From NCBI GenBank assembly GCA_031407985.1, contig JANOJB010000253.1, forward strand, positions 1 through 20,717: DNA of 20,717 nt, written 5' to 3'. The DNA comes from FEN-1088 sp031407985. Its GTDB lineage: Bacteria; Myxococcota_A; Polyangia; Fen-1088. Under the pieces are notes generated by a model. The model was not told the origin of the DNA, did not search any database, and saw only the letters and a program-made list of their open reading frames with translations. Each line of letters starts with the position of its first letter. Positions within the stretch are counted from its first letter, which is position 1. This document shows positions 7,206 to 13,751 of this stretch, one piece after another. Both the position numbers and the translations under genes were made by a program.

Positions 7206-7237
7206 GACGACTGGACCCACCGACGACTGGACCCGCC
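7206..7237 (+). repeat. Two tandem 16-bp repeats
   Basis: GACGACTGGACCCACC at 7206-7221 is followed directly by GACGACTGGACCCGCC at 7222-7237, differing at one base. They lie between the membrane protein stop and the antiporter gene. Two half-sites 16 bp apart could bind a regulator, or this could be a simple duplication. Confidence 0.55.
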
Positions 7238-7319
7238 GCCGTGGTTCTCCGCGCGCGAACCTGGGTCAACTTGCTGCTAGCTTCACGCGGTCGAAGCAGA
7301 AAACCAAGGCAAGGACACC

Positions 7320-9104
7320 ATGGATTCCCATCACTTTTTCATGAACGCACTGGCGTTTCTGGCCGCTGCGATCGTGGCGGTTCCCCTGTTCAAGCGCCTG
7401 GGGCTGGGTTCGGTATTGGGATACCTCGCCGCGGGAGCGCTGCTGGGCCCGTGGAGTCTGCGCCTGGTCGACGACGCGGACAGCATTCGCAGCTTCTCCG
7501 AGATCGGCGTCGTGTTGCTGATGTTCGTCATCGGACTTGAACTGCTGCCCCGCCGATTGTGGGAGATGCGTGCCCAGGTGTTTGGCCTGGGCGCGGCGCA
7601 GGTATTCGGCACGGGCCTGCTGATCGCGGCCGTGGCGCTGGCGCTGGGGCTGCGGGGTCCAGGCGCCCTGGTGATCGGTCTGGGGCTGGCGCTGTCGTCG
7701 ACCGCATTCGCGATGCAGGCGTTGGCCGAGCGCAACCAACTGGCCGCGCCGCACGGCCGCAGCGCATTCGCGATCCTCCTGTTCCAGGATCTCGCGGTCA
7801 TTCCGTTGCTGGCGGTGTTGCCGCTGTTCGGCGGTTCGTCCACGACGCTGGTGTCCGATGCATCGGCGCCGACGGCGTGGATAGCCGTCGCCAAGGGTGT
7901 CGCGTCCGTGGTGGCGGTGGTGCTGGGTGGACGCTTCTTGTTGCGGCCGATCTTTCGCCTGGTCGCCAGCGCGCGCAGCCCCGAGGCACTGACCGCGACC
8001 GCGCTTGGGGTCGTGGTCGGCAGCGCCCTGCTGATGGAGGCGGTTGGGCTGTCGATGGCGTTCGGCGCGTTTTTGGCGGGCGTCCTGCTGGCCGACTCGG
8101 AATACCGTCACGAAATTGAAGCCGACATCGAACCGTTCAAGGGGTTGTTGCTGGGCCTCTTTTTCATGTCGGTCGGAATGTCCGTGAATTTCACGCTGGT
8201 GGCCCGGCATCCGGTCCTGGTCGTGGGACTGGCGGTCGGCCTGGCCGCGCTGAAGACCGCCGCCGCCTACGTGGCGGCGCGGGTGGCAGGGACGTCGCGC
8301 GGTGGGGCCCGCATGCTGGCACTCACGATCTCCCAAGGGGGAGAATTCGCATTTGTTTTGTTCGCGGTGGCCGCGGGTCAGGGGCTGCTGTCCCGCGATG
8401 TGGTCGACCTGCTGGTCGTCGTGGTCACGTTGTCGATGGCGACCACGCCTCTGGTTTTGGCGATTGACGATCGCCTCCGCGACCGCCGGAAGGACATCGG
8501 TCGCCCCGAAGGCCCAGCCCCGGTCGTGGACGAAGCCGAGGTCCTGATCGCGGGCTTCGGCCGTTTCGGACAGATTGTCGGACGCGTGCTGGCGGTGCGG
8601 GGAATCGCCTTCACCGCGCTCGATCAGGATCCACAGCACATCGAATTTCTGGCGAAGTTCGGCTCGAAAGCTCACTTCGGCGATGTATCTAGGCTTGACC
8701 TGTTGCGGGCCGCGAAGGCCGGCAAGGCGCGCGTGCTGGTGCTGGCGATCGACGATGTCGAGGCATCCATCAAGACGGTCCAACTGGCGCAGCACAACTT
8801 CCCGAACCTGAAAATTCTGGCGCGGGCGCGCAACCGCATCCACGCCTACCGCCTGTTGGAGTTGGGCGTCGAAATCGTTAACCGCGAAACCTTCTTTTCC
8901 AGTCTGGAAATGGCCCGCGCGGTCTTGACCGGACTAGGACTTCCCGATTCCGTCGCGAACGAAACCATTCGCATTTTTCGGGACCACGACGAAGGCCAAA
9001 TGCGCAAGGCTGCGAAACACAGGCAGGACACGAAGAAGCTGATGGAGATCGCCGCCGAAGGGCGAAAAGAGCTACAAAGCCTCTTCGACCAGGACCGGCG
9101 GTAG
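7320..9104 (+). CDS. kefC: KefC-like K+/H+ antiporter (CPA2 family) with RCK domain
   Basis: This 594-residue protein is a close match in length and layout to the Kef potassium-efflux proteins. Residues ~5-385 form the CPA2 membrane domain with about 12-13 helices, including LGYLAAGALLGPWSL, GVVLLMFVIGLELLPRRLW and the ALSSTAFAMQ and LLFQDLAVIP segments; the LFQD aspartate is in the position of the ion-binding Asp. Residues ~406-525 form the cytosolic RCK/TrkA-N domain with nucleotide-binding motif GFGRFG (412-417), acidic residue in ALDQDP, and HFGDVSR as in Kef proteins. In the family, glutathione adducts open the channel to acidify the cytoplasm during electrophile stress. No KefF- or KefG-type ancillary gene is adjacent, so glutathione gating is not established here. 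The start ATG has AAGGA 4 bases upstream. The group could also be called KefB; the sequence does not separate them. Confidence 0.88.
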   Translation: MDSHHFFMNALAFLAAAIVAVPLFKRLGLGSVLGYLAAGALLGPWSLRLVDDADSIRSFSEIGVVLLMFVIGLELLPRRLWEMRAQVFGLGAAQVFGTGLLIAAVALALGLRGPGALVIGLGLALSSTAFAMQALAERNQLAAPHGRSAFAILLFQDLAVIPLLAVLPLFGGSSTTLVSDASAPTAWIAVAKGVASVVAVVLGGRFLLRPIFRLVASARSPEALTATALGVVVGSALLMEAVGLSMAFGAFLAGVLLADSEYRHEIEADIEPFKGLLLGLFFMSVGMSVNFTLVARHPVLVVGLAVGLAALKTAAAYVAARVAGTSRGGARMLALTISQGGEFAFVLFAVAAGQGLLSRDVVDLLVVVVTLSMATTPLVLAIDDRLRDRRKDIGRPEGPAPVVDEAEVLIAGFGRFGQIVGRVLAVRGIAFTALDQDPQHIEFLAKFGSKAHFGDVSRLDLLRAAKAGKARVLVLAIDDVEASIKTVQLAQHNFPNLKILARARNRIHAYRLLELGVEIVNRETFFSSLEMARAVLTGLGLPDSVANETIRIFRDHDEGQMRKAAKHRQDTKKLMEIAAEGRKELQSLFDQDRR

Positions 9105-9109
9105 GCGTC

Positions 9110-9125
9110 GTGGGGGGCGCCCCAC
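9110..9125. terminator. Hairpin shared by convergent antiporter and Cys-rich lipoprotein genes
   Basis: GTGGGG-GGCG-CCCCAC fills the 23-bp gap between two convergent stop codons. The 6-bp GC stem and 4-base loop could act on both strands. There is no U-tract, so termination efficiency cannot be judged from sequence. Confidence 0.4.
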
Positions 9126-9127
9126 CG

Positions 9128-12100
9128 TCAGGGGATGTACGTCTTGCAGGTCGTCGAGCACATGGAGGTCCCACCGTTGGCGGGACCGAGATCGCACTGC
9201 TCGAAACCGACCGCCACCATGCCGTCGCCGCAGTACGGCGCCCGCTTGCATTGCGGTGAGCAGCCGCCGTAGGTGTTGTCGTTCTTACCGTCGTCGCATT
9301 CCTCGGGTCCGTTCTTGACGGCGTCCCCGCAGTAAGGCGCACGGTTGCATTCGGGCGCGCAACCGCCGTACGCACCCGTGTTGCCGGTGACACCGTAGTC
9401 GCATTCCTCGGGCGCTGTCTTCACGCCGTCGCCGCAGATCCCGGGTCGTCGGCAAGCGACGGTGCAGGTCGCATCGTTGGACGCCATGGGTTCGCACTGC
9501 TCGCCGTAGGCTTCCTGCAACACGCCGTCGCCGCAGCGGGGCGCCGGACCGCAGTTGGGCAGCGGTTGTGTCGGATCGCCGCAGGTGCCGTAGCTGCCGT
9601 CGTTGGCGCCGTCGTCGCAGGTCTCTTGCGGGGCTTGCGTCTTGCCGTCGCCGCAGTAACCGGCGCGCTGGCAGAGTGCGCTGCAACCGGTGTAGCGCCC
9701 GTCGTTCACGCCGTCGTCGCAGGTTTCGCCGTATTCGGTCTGCACCAGCATGTCGCCGCAACGGGCCGGCAGTTTGCAGCCCGGGGCGCAACCGCTGCCC
9801 GCGCCGTACGCGTCTTCGTTCTTGCCGTTGTCGCAGGTTTCGTTCGGCATCGTCACCGTGCCGTCGCCGCAGTACGGACCCAGGCGGCACATCGCCGTGC
9901 ACTGGTTGTAACCGCCCAGGTTCATCGCGCCGTTGTCACACTGTTCACCGGCCGTCACCACGCTGTCACCGCAGGTCGGACCGCAGGCGCTGACGGCGCC
10001 GTTGAAACCGCCCAGGGTCAGTTTGTACGACGACGAACTTTTCTGACGTTCGGCCTGGAACACGACGATTTCGTAAACGCTGCCGGCGGTCATCCCGAAC
10101 GCGTTGGCCGCGCTGATCGTGACCGTGCCACCGACGGGTGTGTGAATGCCACCCAGATCCACCGCCAGACGCCGGTTGACGAACACCCAGACGTCGTCGT
10201 CGCCCAGGAAATCCAGGGTGTACGTGCGACCGGCCTCGAACGGAAACCAGTACCGAACCTCACTGGTGAAGTGAAAGTTGTGCGCGGGGGCACCGGGCTC
10301 CATCGGCCAACTGGCGGCGTAGGGCGGGGGAATGGTCGCGGCCGGGCCGCGCTCGGCGGCGGGGGTGAAGGTGTCGCCGTCGACAGGAAAGAACAGCGGG
10401 TTTCCGTCGAGAAATCCGGTCCGGAAGGTCGCCGAATAGCTGTTGGCGCCGGTGATGCACTGGACCATCGTGTATCCCAGCGCCACATTGGTGTCGCATT
10501 CCGTGGTCCCGAACCGGGACGTGCAGGGGATCGGAAGACCGGCGGCATCCAGCATTTCGGAACCCACGTTGCCGCAGTAATACGCCGTGATCGTCAGCGG
10601 CCATTGCTCGCCGTTCGCGCCCCATCGGTTCACGTAGGCACCGGCACCGTTGTTCCACAGCGTCAGCGTCGACGCCGTGGTGTGATTCGTCCCGACGACG
10701 TTCCGGTACCACTGCATGAACGACGCGGCGCCGTTGATGTTGCCGGCCCCCGCCGCCCCGGCGAACGCGGGCTTGCCCTCGGCGTCCAGTTGCGCGCCCA
10801 CCAGGCCCGTGACGGCCACGGCCTGTCCGGCAGCGCCGGTTTCGAAGTCCACGTGCGCGGTCAGGAAATCGCGGTACACGACGGGGACGGCGATCCGATC
10901 GCCCAGCGGCGGCCGCGCGCACGTGAATCCCGATTCAACCGTACACGTCGGCGAGCAACCGTCGCCGCCCAGGTTGTTGCCGTCCTCGCACGCCTCACCC
11001 AGCAACACGCCGTCGCCACAGCGGGGCGTGCAAGCCCCCGTCGCCGTCGCGCAAGCAGGTTCGTTCTGGCAAGTGCCCGAGCAGCCGTCGAACGGCATCG
11101 TGTTGCGATCGTCGCAGCCTTCGGAGCCTTCCTTGACGCCGTCCCCGCACACGGTGACGTGGCACGCGGTCGGTGGGGTTCCGGTACACGCCCAACCGGG
11201 ATTCCAGCGGCAGGTGGTGGAACAGGCCATCGCGATGCTGGGAACGGCGGCCCCCGGATCACACTGCTCGTTGCCGATCACGATCCCGTCGCCGCAGTCG
11301 GGGATACACGGCGCCTTGCGCAGCGGACACACGTAGCCGCGTTCCAGCTGGCAGGTGGCCGAACAACCGTCTCCGGCCGCGGTGTTCCCGTCGTCGCATT
11401 TTTCGGCGCCCTCGATGGTGCCGTTGCCGCAACGGACTTCCGGACAAACGCAGCGCATACCCGGCACGCAACTGCAGCCGGCACCCTTGAGCTTGCAGTC
11501 AGCGGAGCAACCGTCACCGTCGACGGCGTTGCCGTCGTCGCACACCTCCCCCAGGGGAACGTTGACCACGCTGTCTCCGCAGCGCGCGGCGCGCGTGCAG
11601 GGCGATCCCGGCGTGGGACATCCCCACCCTGCTTCCAGCGCGCAGGCGGCGCTGCAACCGTCGCCTGCCGCCGCGTTGCCGTCGTCGCAGGTCTCGCCGG
11701 GCTCGACGCGCCGGTTGCCGCACACCGTGGTGGACACGCACCGTATACCCGGCACGCACGAGAACCCAGGATTTTGAAGGGTGCACGTCGCGTTGCAGCC
11801 GTCACCGTCGACGGCGTTGCCGTCGTCGCACACCTCGCCCGGGTTGATCGTGCTGTCCCCACACACGAACGCGCGCGCGCAGGCCCCGGCGGCGGGACAG
11901 GTCCAGTTCGGCTCGACCTGGCAGGCGCCGTTGCACCCGTCCCCGGCCAGCGCGTTGCCGTCGTCGCAGATCTCGATCCCACCCTGGTTGTTGATTCCGT
12001 CGCCGCACCCCGGGGGCATGGGCAGCGTGCAGGTGGGCGAACCGTCACAGCCCGTGCGGGTCTCGGCAATCTGGGTCCCTCGATCTGACATGGGCCCGGT

Positions 12101-12220
12101 CTCGACCGGCGCCGCATCCGATGGACTGCTGCCGCCACCTCCGCTAATCGCCGCACAGCTCGCGACGGCCAGGTTCAAAAATACGAAGCCCAGGAACGTC
12201 GGACGAGGACTGAGTTGCAC
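9128..12220 (-). CDS. Giant Cys-rich lipoprotein: fibro-slime (PA14-like) domain flanked by 16 DUF4215-type repeats
   Basis: This is a 1030-residue surface lipoprotein. GTG at 12220 is the start: AGGAGG lies 6 bases upstream and the product begins with a signal peptide ending in lipobox VASC (C22). In-frame starts further upstream would bury this signal. Residues ~70-440 hold eight repeats of the myxobacterial Cys-rich type (CGDG..., then E.CDDGN, then GDGCS..C). Residues ~445-738 form a fibro-slime domain, with the signature FLGDDDVWVFVNRRLAVDL and the preceding HNFHFTSEVRYWF typical of PA14-like beta barrels; the DDD cluster probably binds calcium. Residues ~742-1028 hold eight more repeats of a shorter form (YCGDG...EECDDGKND). 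Such proteins occur on myxobacterial surfaces and are thought to act in adhesion or matrix structure; no enzymatic motif is visible. The many cysteines imply extensive disulfides outside the cytoplasm. Confidence 0.9.
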   Translation of the reverse strand: MQLSPRPTFLGFVFLNLAVASCAAISGGGGSSPSDAAPVETGPMSDRGTQIAETRTGCDGSPTCTLPMPPGCGDGINNQGGIEICDDGNALAGDGCNGACQVEPNWTCPAAGACARAFVCGDSTINPGEVCDDGNAVDGDGCNATCTLQNPGFSCVPGIRCVSTTVCGNRRVEPGETCDDGNAAAGDGCSAACALEAGWGCPTPGSPCTRAARCGDSVVNVPLGEVCDDGNAVDGDGCSADCKLKGAGCSCVPGMRCVCPEVRCGNGTIEGAEKCDDGNTAAGDGCSATCQLERGYVCPLRKAPCIPDCGDGIVIGNEQCDPGAAVPSIAMACSTTCRWNPGWACTGTPPTACHVTVCGDGVKEGSEGCDDRNTMPFDGCSGTCQNEPACATATGACTPRCGDGVLLGEACEDGNNLGGDGCSPTCTVESGFTCARPPLGDRIAVPVVYRDFLTAHVDFETGAAGQAVAVTGLVGAQLDAEGKPAFAGAAGAGNINGAASFMQWYRNVVGTNHTTASTLTLWNNGAGAYVNRWGANGEQWPLTITAYYCGNVGSEMLDAAGLPIPCTSRFGTTECDTNVALGYTMVQCITGANSYSATFRTGFLDGNPLFFPVDGDTFTPAAERGPAATIPPPYAASWPMEPGAPAHNFHFTSEVRYWFPFEAGRTYTLDFLGDDDVWVFVNRRLAVDLGGIHTPVGGTVTISAANAFGMTAGSVYEIVVFQAERQKSSSSYKLTLGGFNGAVSACGPTCGDSVVTAGEQCDNGAMNLGGYNQCTAMCRLGPYCGDGTVTMPNETCDNGKNEDAYGAGSGCAPGCKLPARCGDMLVQTEYGETCDDGVNDGRYTGCSALCQRAGYCGDGKTQAPQETCDDGANDGSYGTCGDPTQPLPNCGPAPRCGDGVLQEAYGEQCEPMASNDATCTVACRRPGICGDGVKTAPEECDYGVTGNTGAYGGCAPECNRAPYCGDAVKNGPEECDDGKNDNTYGGCSPQCKRAPYCGDGMVAVGFEQCDLGPANGGTSMCSTTCKTYIP

Positions 12221-12389
12221 GGTAGCCCTCCTCGGGGAAAAAGACGGCTCGAATCGCCGGCGGGGGGTCCGCCGTGCGGTGAGTATAGGGCCACCCTGCC
12301 GGCAAACCGAAACAGAATAGTCCCCAATCTCGGAGACCCGCCGAAACGCCCTCGCCGACAACCCACCCCTTCCATGAAGCGGCCCCGCC

Positions 12390-12425
12390 TTGTTCGAAGG
12401 TAAGGCTTTTGTAGTATTGTAAGGC
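12390..12425 (+). promoter_or_regulatory. Candidate promoter and direct-repeat operator of the vapBC pair
   Basis: TTGTTC (12390-12395) and TAGTAT (12412-12417) are separated by 16 bases and resemble -35 and -10 elements. The direct repeat GTAAGGC occurs at 12400-12406 and 12419-12425, flanking the -10, where an AbrB-type antitoxin could bind to autoregulate. The -10 ends only 9 bases before the ATG, which would make the mRNA leaderless or nearly so. Confidence 0.4.
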
Positions 12426-12426
12426 G

Positions 12427-12672
12427 ATGCCAAGCGCCAGCGTTACTTCAAAAGGGCAAATCACGCTTCCGAAAGAGGTGCGAGACAACCTGGGGGTCAG
12501 AACGGGCGATCGCGTCGCCTTTCGCGTTGGTTCCGACGGGCGCTATGTGATCGAAGCCGAGACGCTGGATCTGTTGGATATCCAGGGCGCGATAACGCCG
12601 CGTCGGAGTGGCGTGACGGTCGAGGCCATGAAACAGGTGGTGCGCCGCCGGGGGGCGGGTGCCCGGCGGTGA
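12427..12672 (+). CDS. vapB: AbrB/MazE-type antitoxin of a VapBC pair
   Basis: This 81-residue DNA-binding antitoxin begins with the swapped-hairpin (SpoVT/AbrB) pattern: SVTSKGQITLPKEVRDNLGV, GDRVAF and YVIEAE. Residues ~47-81 are the extension expected to wrap around and inhibit the partner toxin (GAITPRRSGVTVEAMKQVV), ending in an Arg-rich tail. It overlaps the downstream PIN-toxin gene by 4 bp (GTGA), the standard antitoxin-first layout giving translational coupling. There is no Shine-Dalgarno at the usual distance; AAGG lies only 3 bases before the ATG, so translation from a leaderless mRNA is possible. It probably represses its own promoter. Confidence 0.9.
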   Translation: MPSASVTSKGQITLPKEVRDNLGVRTGDRVAFRVGSDGRYVIEAETLDLLDIQGAITPRRSGVTVEAMKQVVRRRGAGARR

Positions 12673-13064
12673 TCGCCCTCGATACCAACATCTTGGTCCG
12701 CTTCCTGGTCAAAGATGACGAGGTTCAAACCCGTCGCGTGGTCGGCTTGATGAAGCGCGCCCAAGAGCGGAACGAGGTGCTGTACGTATCCGAGGTCGTC
12801 TTGTGCGAGTTGGTCTGGGTCCTGGAGACAAGCTACGGCGTGGGACGCGAAGAGATCGCCGCCAACATGGCCAAGCTGCTTCGCGCGCGTCAACTCAGCT
12901 TTCGCAACGCCGACCTTGTCGCAAGGGCGCTGGATGCGTACCAGATCGGACGCGGCGATTTTGCCGACTATCTGATCCGCGAGGACGCGCTGCTGGCCGG
13001 TGCCGACGTGGTGGCCACCTTCGACAAGGCGTTGCTGAGGGACAAGGGTTTTCGCCTTCCCTAG
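12669..13064 (+). CDS. vapC: PIN-domain ribonuclease toxin
   Basis: This 131-residue toxin covers a full PIN domain. The acidic residues that hold Mg2+ are present: D5 in IALDTNILVRF, E47 in VLCELVWVLE, D97/D100 in GDFADYLI and D119 in VVATFDKAL. VapC toxins cut RNA, often tRNA or the rRNA sarcin-ricin loop, and are held inactive by their antitoxin. The start is the GTG at 12669, which overlaps the antitoxin TGA by 4 bases; no better ATG exists and the PIN motif begins at once. All key residues are intact, so the toxin should be functional. A degraded copy of its 3' end lies about 0.6 kb downstream. Confidence 0.92.
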   Translation: MIALDTNILVRFLVKDDEVQTRRVVGLMKRAQERNEVLYVSEVVLCELVWVLETSYGVGREEIAANMAKLLRARQLSFRNADLVARALDAYQIGRGDFADYLIREDALLAGADVVATFDKALLRDKGFRLP

Positions 13065-13341
13065 GAGCCTCGACCATGCCGCGATCACCGTGATCGCGAG
13101 AACGCGCTTCCGCCAAATCACTTCCACACTCTCATCGCTTGCCGGGCCTGTTCGGCGTGCGTTGGTCGAACTCGGGCGTCTCTTTTGTGTTGACATTCGA
13201 TCCGGACGAGGCGACGCCAACACCAGTGGACACTGACCGCGGGTGTTCAGTCCGCCGGCCTACGGCATCGTGAACGTCGACCTCAAGGATGTCGACGACC
13301 ACGTCTACCTGCGGGGGGGCGAAGGGTAAGCGCTGGGCTAG
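13065..13341. other. Non-coding or decayed stretch after vapC
   Basis: No supported gene is present. The only clear structure is a palindrome at 13080-13098. From about 13270 the frame of the following ATPase remnant can be read backwards, but it is broken by stops TAA at 13327 and TAG at 13339, so this part is likely decayed coding DNA. Confidence 0.5.
13080..13098. repeat. 19-bp perfect palindrome after vapC
   Basis: CGCGATCAC-C-GTGATCGCG has 9-bp perfect arms around one central base and starts 15 bases after the vapC stop. It could be a terminator stem for the toxin-antitoxin mRNA or a binding site for a dimeric protein. No T-run follows. Confidence 0.5.
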
Positions 13342-13611
13342 CGCGACAAGCAGCAGCACGAGGTCGACTTCGTCCTTGAGATTGCTCGGCGTCGGGATGT
13401 GGTGGCAATCGAATGCAAGAACGCAGCTCAAAATCTGGACCCTGCAAGTCTGCTTGCGTTTCCCAGGCGACATCCCCAGGGACGGAACCTCGTTGTCACG
13501 CTACGGGACACCGGCGAGCACAAACGATCCTTCGGCGAGATCGAGGTCGAATTCGTGCCCTACCTCAAACTGCCGCGTCTGCTCGACAAGCTCCGAGGAA
13601 CGGAAGCGTAA
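13342..13611 (+). pseudogene. C-terminal remnant of an AAA ATPase with DUF4143 domain
   Basis: From 13342 the frame reads RDKQQHEVDFVLEIARRRDV, then VVAIECKN and DPASLLAFPRRHPQGRNLVV, ending at a TAA. The EVDF...AIECK pattern is the end of the DUF4143/AAA_14 ATPase family, where these Asp, Glu and Lys residues form a PD-(D/E)xK-like nuclease core. Full-length members are about 400 residues, so some 300 upstream residues are missing. Two in-frame stops lie just 5' of the remnant. There is no plausible start or Shine-Dalgarno. An internal ATG at 13399 would give only 70 residues that lack the EVDF motif. I regard it as a fragment left by deletion. Confidence 0.65.
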
Positions 13612-13617
13612 AACGCC

Positions 13618-13735
13618 ACGGCCATCGGACCTGGCGATATCAACCAACATTGGTGCTGTGGAGGGCGCTTTGGCGCCGCTCCACGTGGTGGCCACCTTCG
13701 ACAAGGCATTGCTGAAAGACAAGCCGCCTCGGCGT
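13618..13735 (+). pseudogene. Broken second copy of a vapC 3' end
   Basis: Bases 13683-13723 match vapC bases 13006-13046 at 38 of 41 positions and encode the same VVATFDKALL.DK segment. Further upstream, ATCGGA..(T/C)GGCGAT at about 13625-13639 aligns with the vapC IGRGD codons, but the part between is frameshifted and the N-terminal two thirds of the gene are absent. It is a non-functional duplicate from a second PIN-toxin gene or from duplication of the neighbour. Confidence 0.7.
13658..13684. repeat. Strong hairpin inside the vapC remnant
   Basis: GTGGAGGGCGC (13658-13668) pairs with GCGCC-g-CTCCAC (13673-13684) across a TTTG loop, an 11-bp stem with one bulged base. It falls within the decayed vapC copy, whose intact counterpart does not form it. 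It could act as a terminator for upstream transcripts, but no T-run follows. Confidence 0.4.
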
Positions 13736-13751
13736 GTCCGCACCCGGATCG

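Noticed and set aside
7266..8843. 525-codon minus-strand frame opposite the Kef gene
   Set aside because: It is rich in Gln, Arg and His with no recognisable motifs. The plus-strand Kef protein has all family motifs over the same bases.
9566..12088. 840-codon open frame on the plus strand opposite the Cys-rich lipoprotein
   Set aside because: It is the antisense of a repetitive, GC-rich gene. Its translation is low-complexity (AVAA, RHAV, VAVVA repeats), it has no domain, and the minus-strand frame has a signal peptide, a good ribosome site and clear domains.
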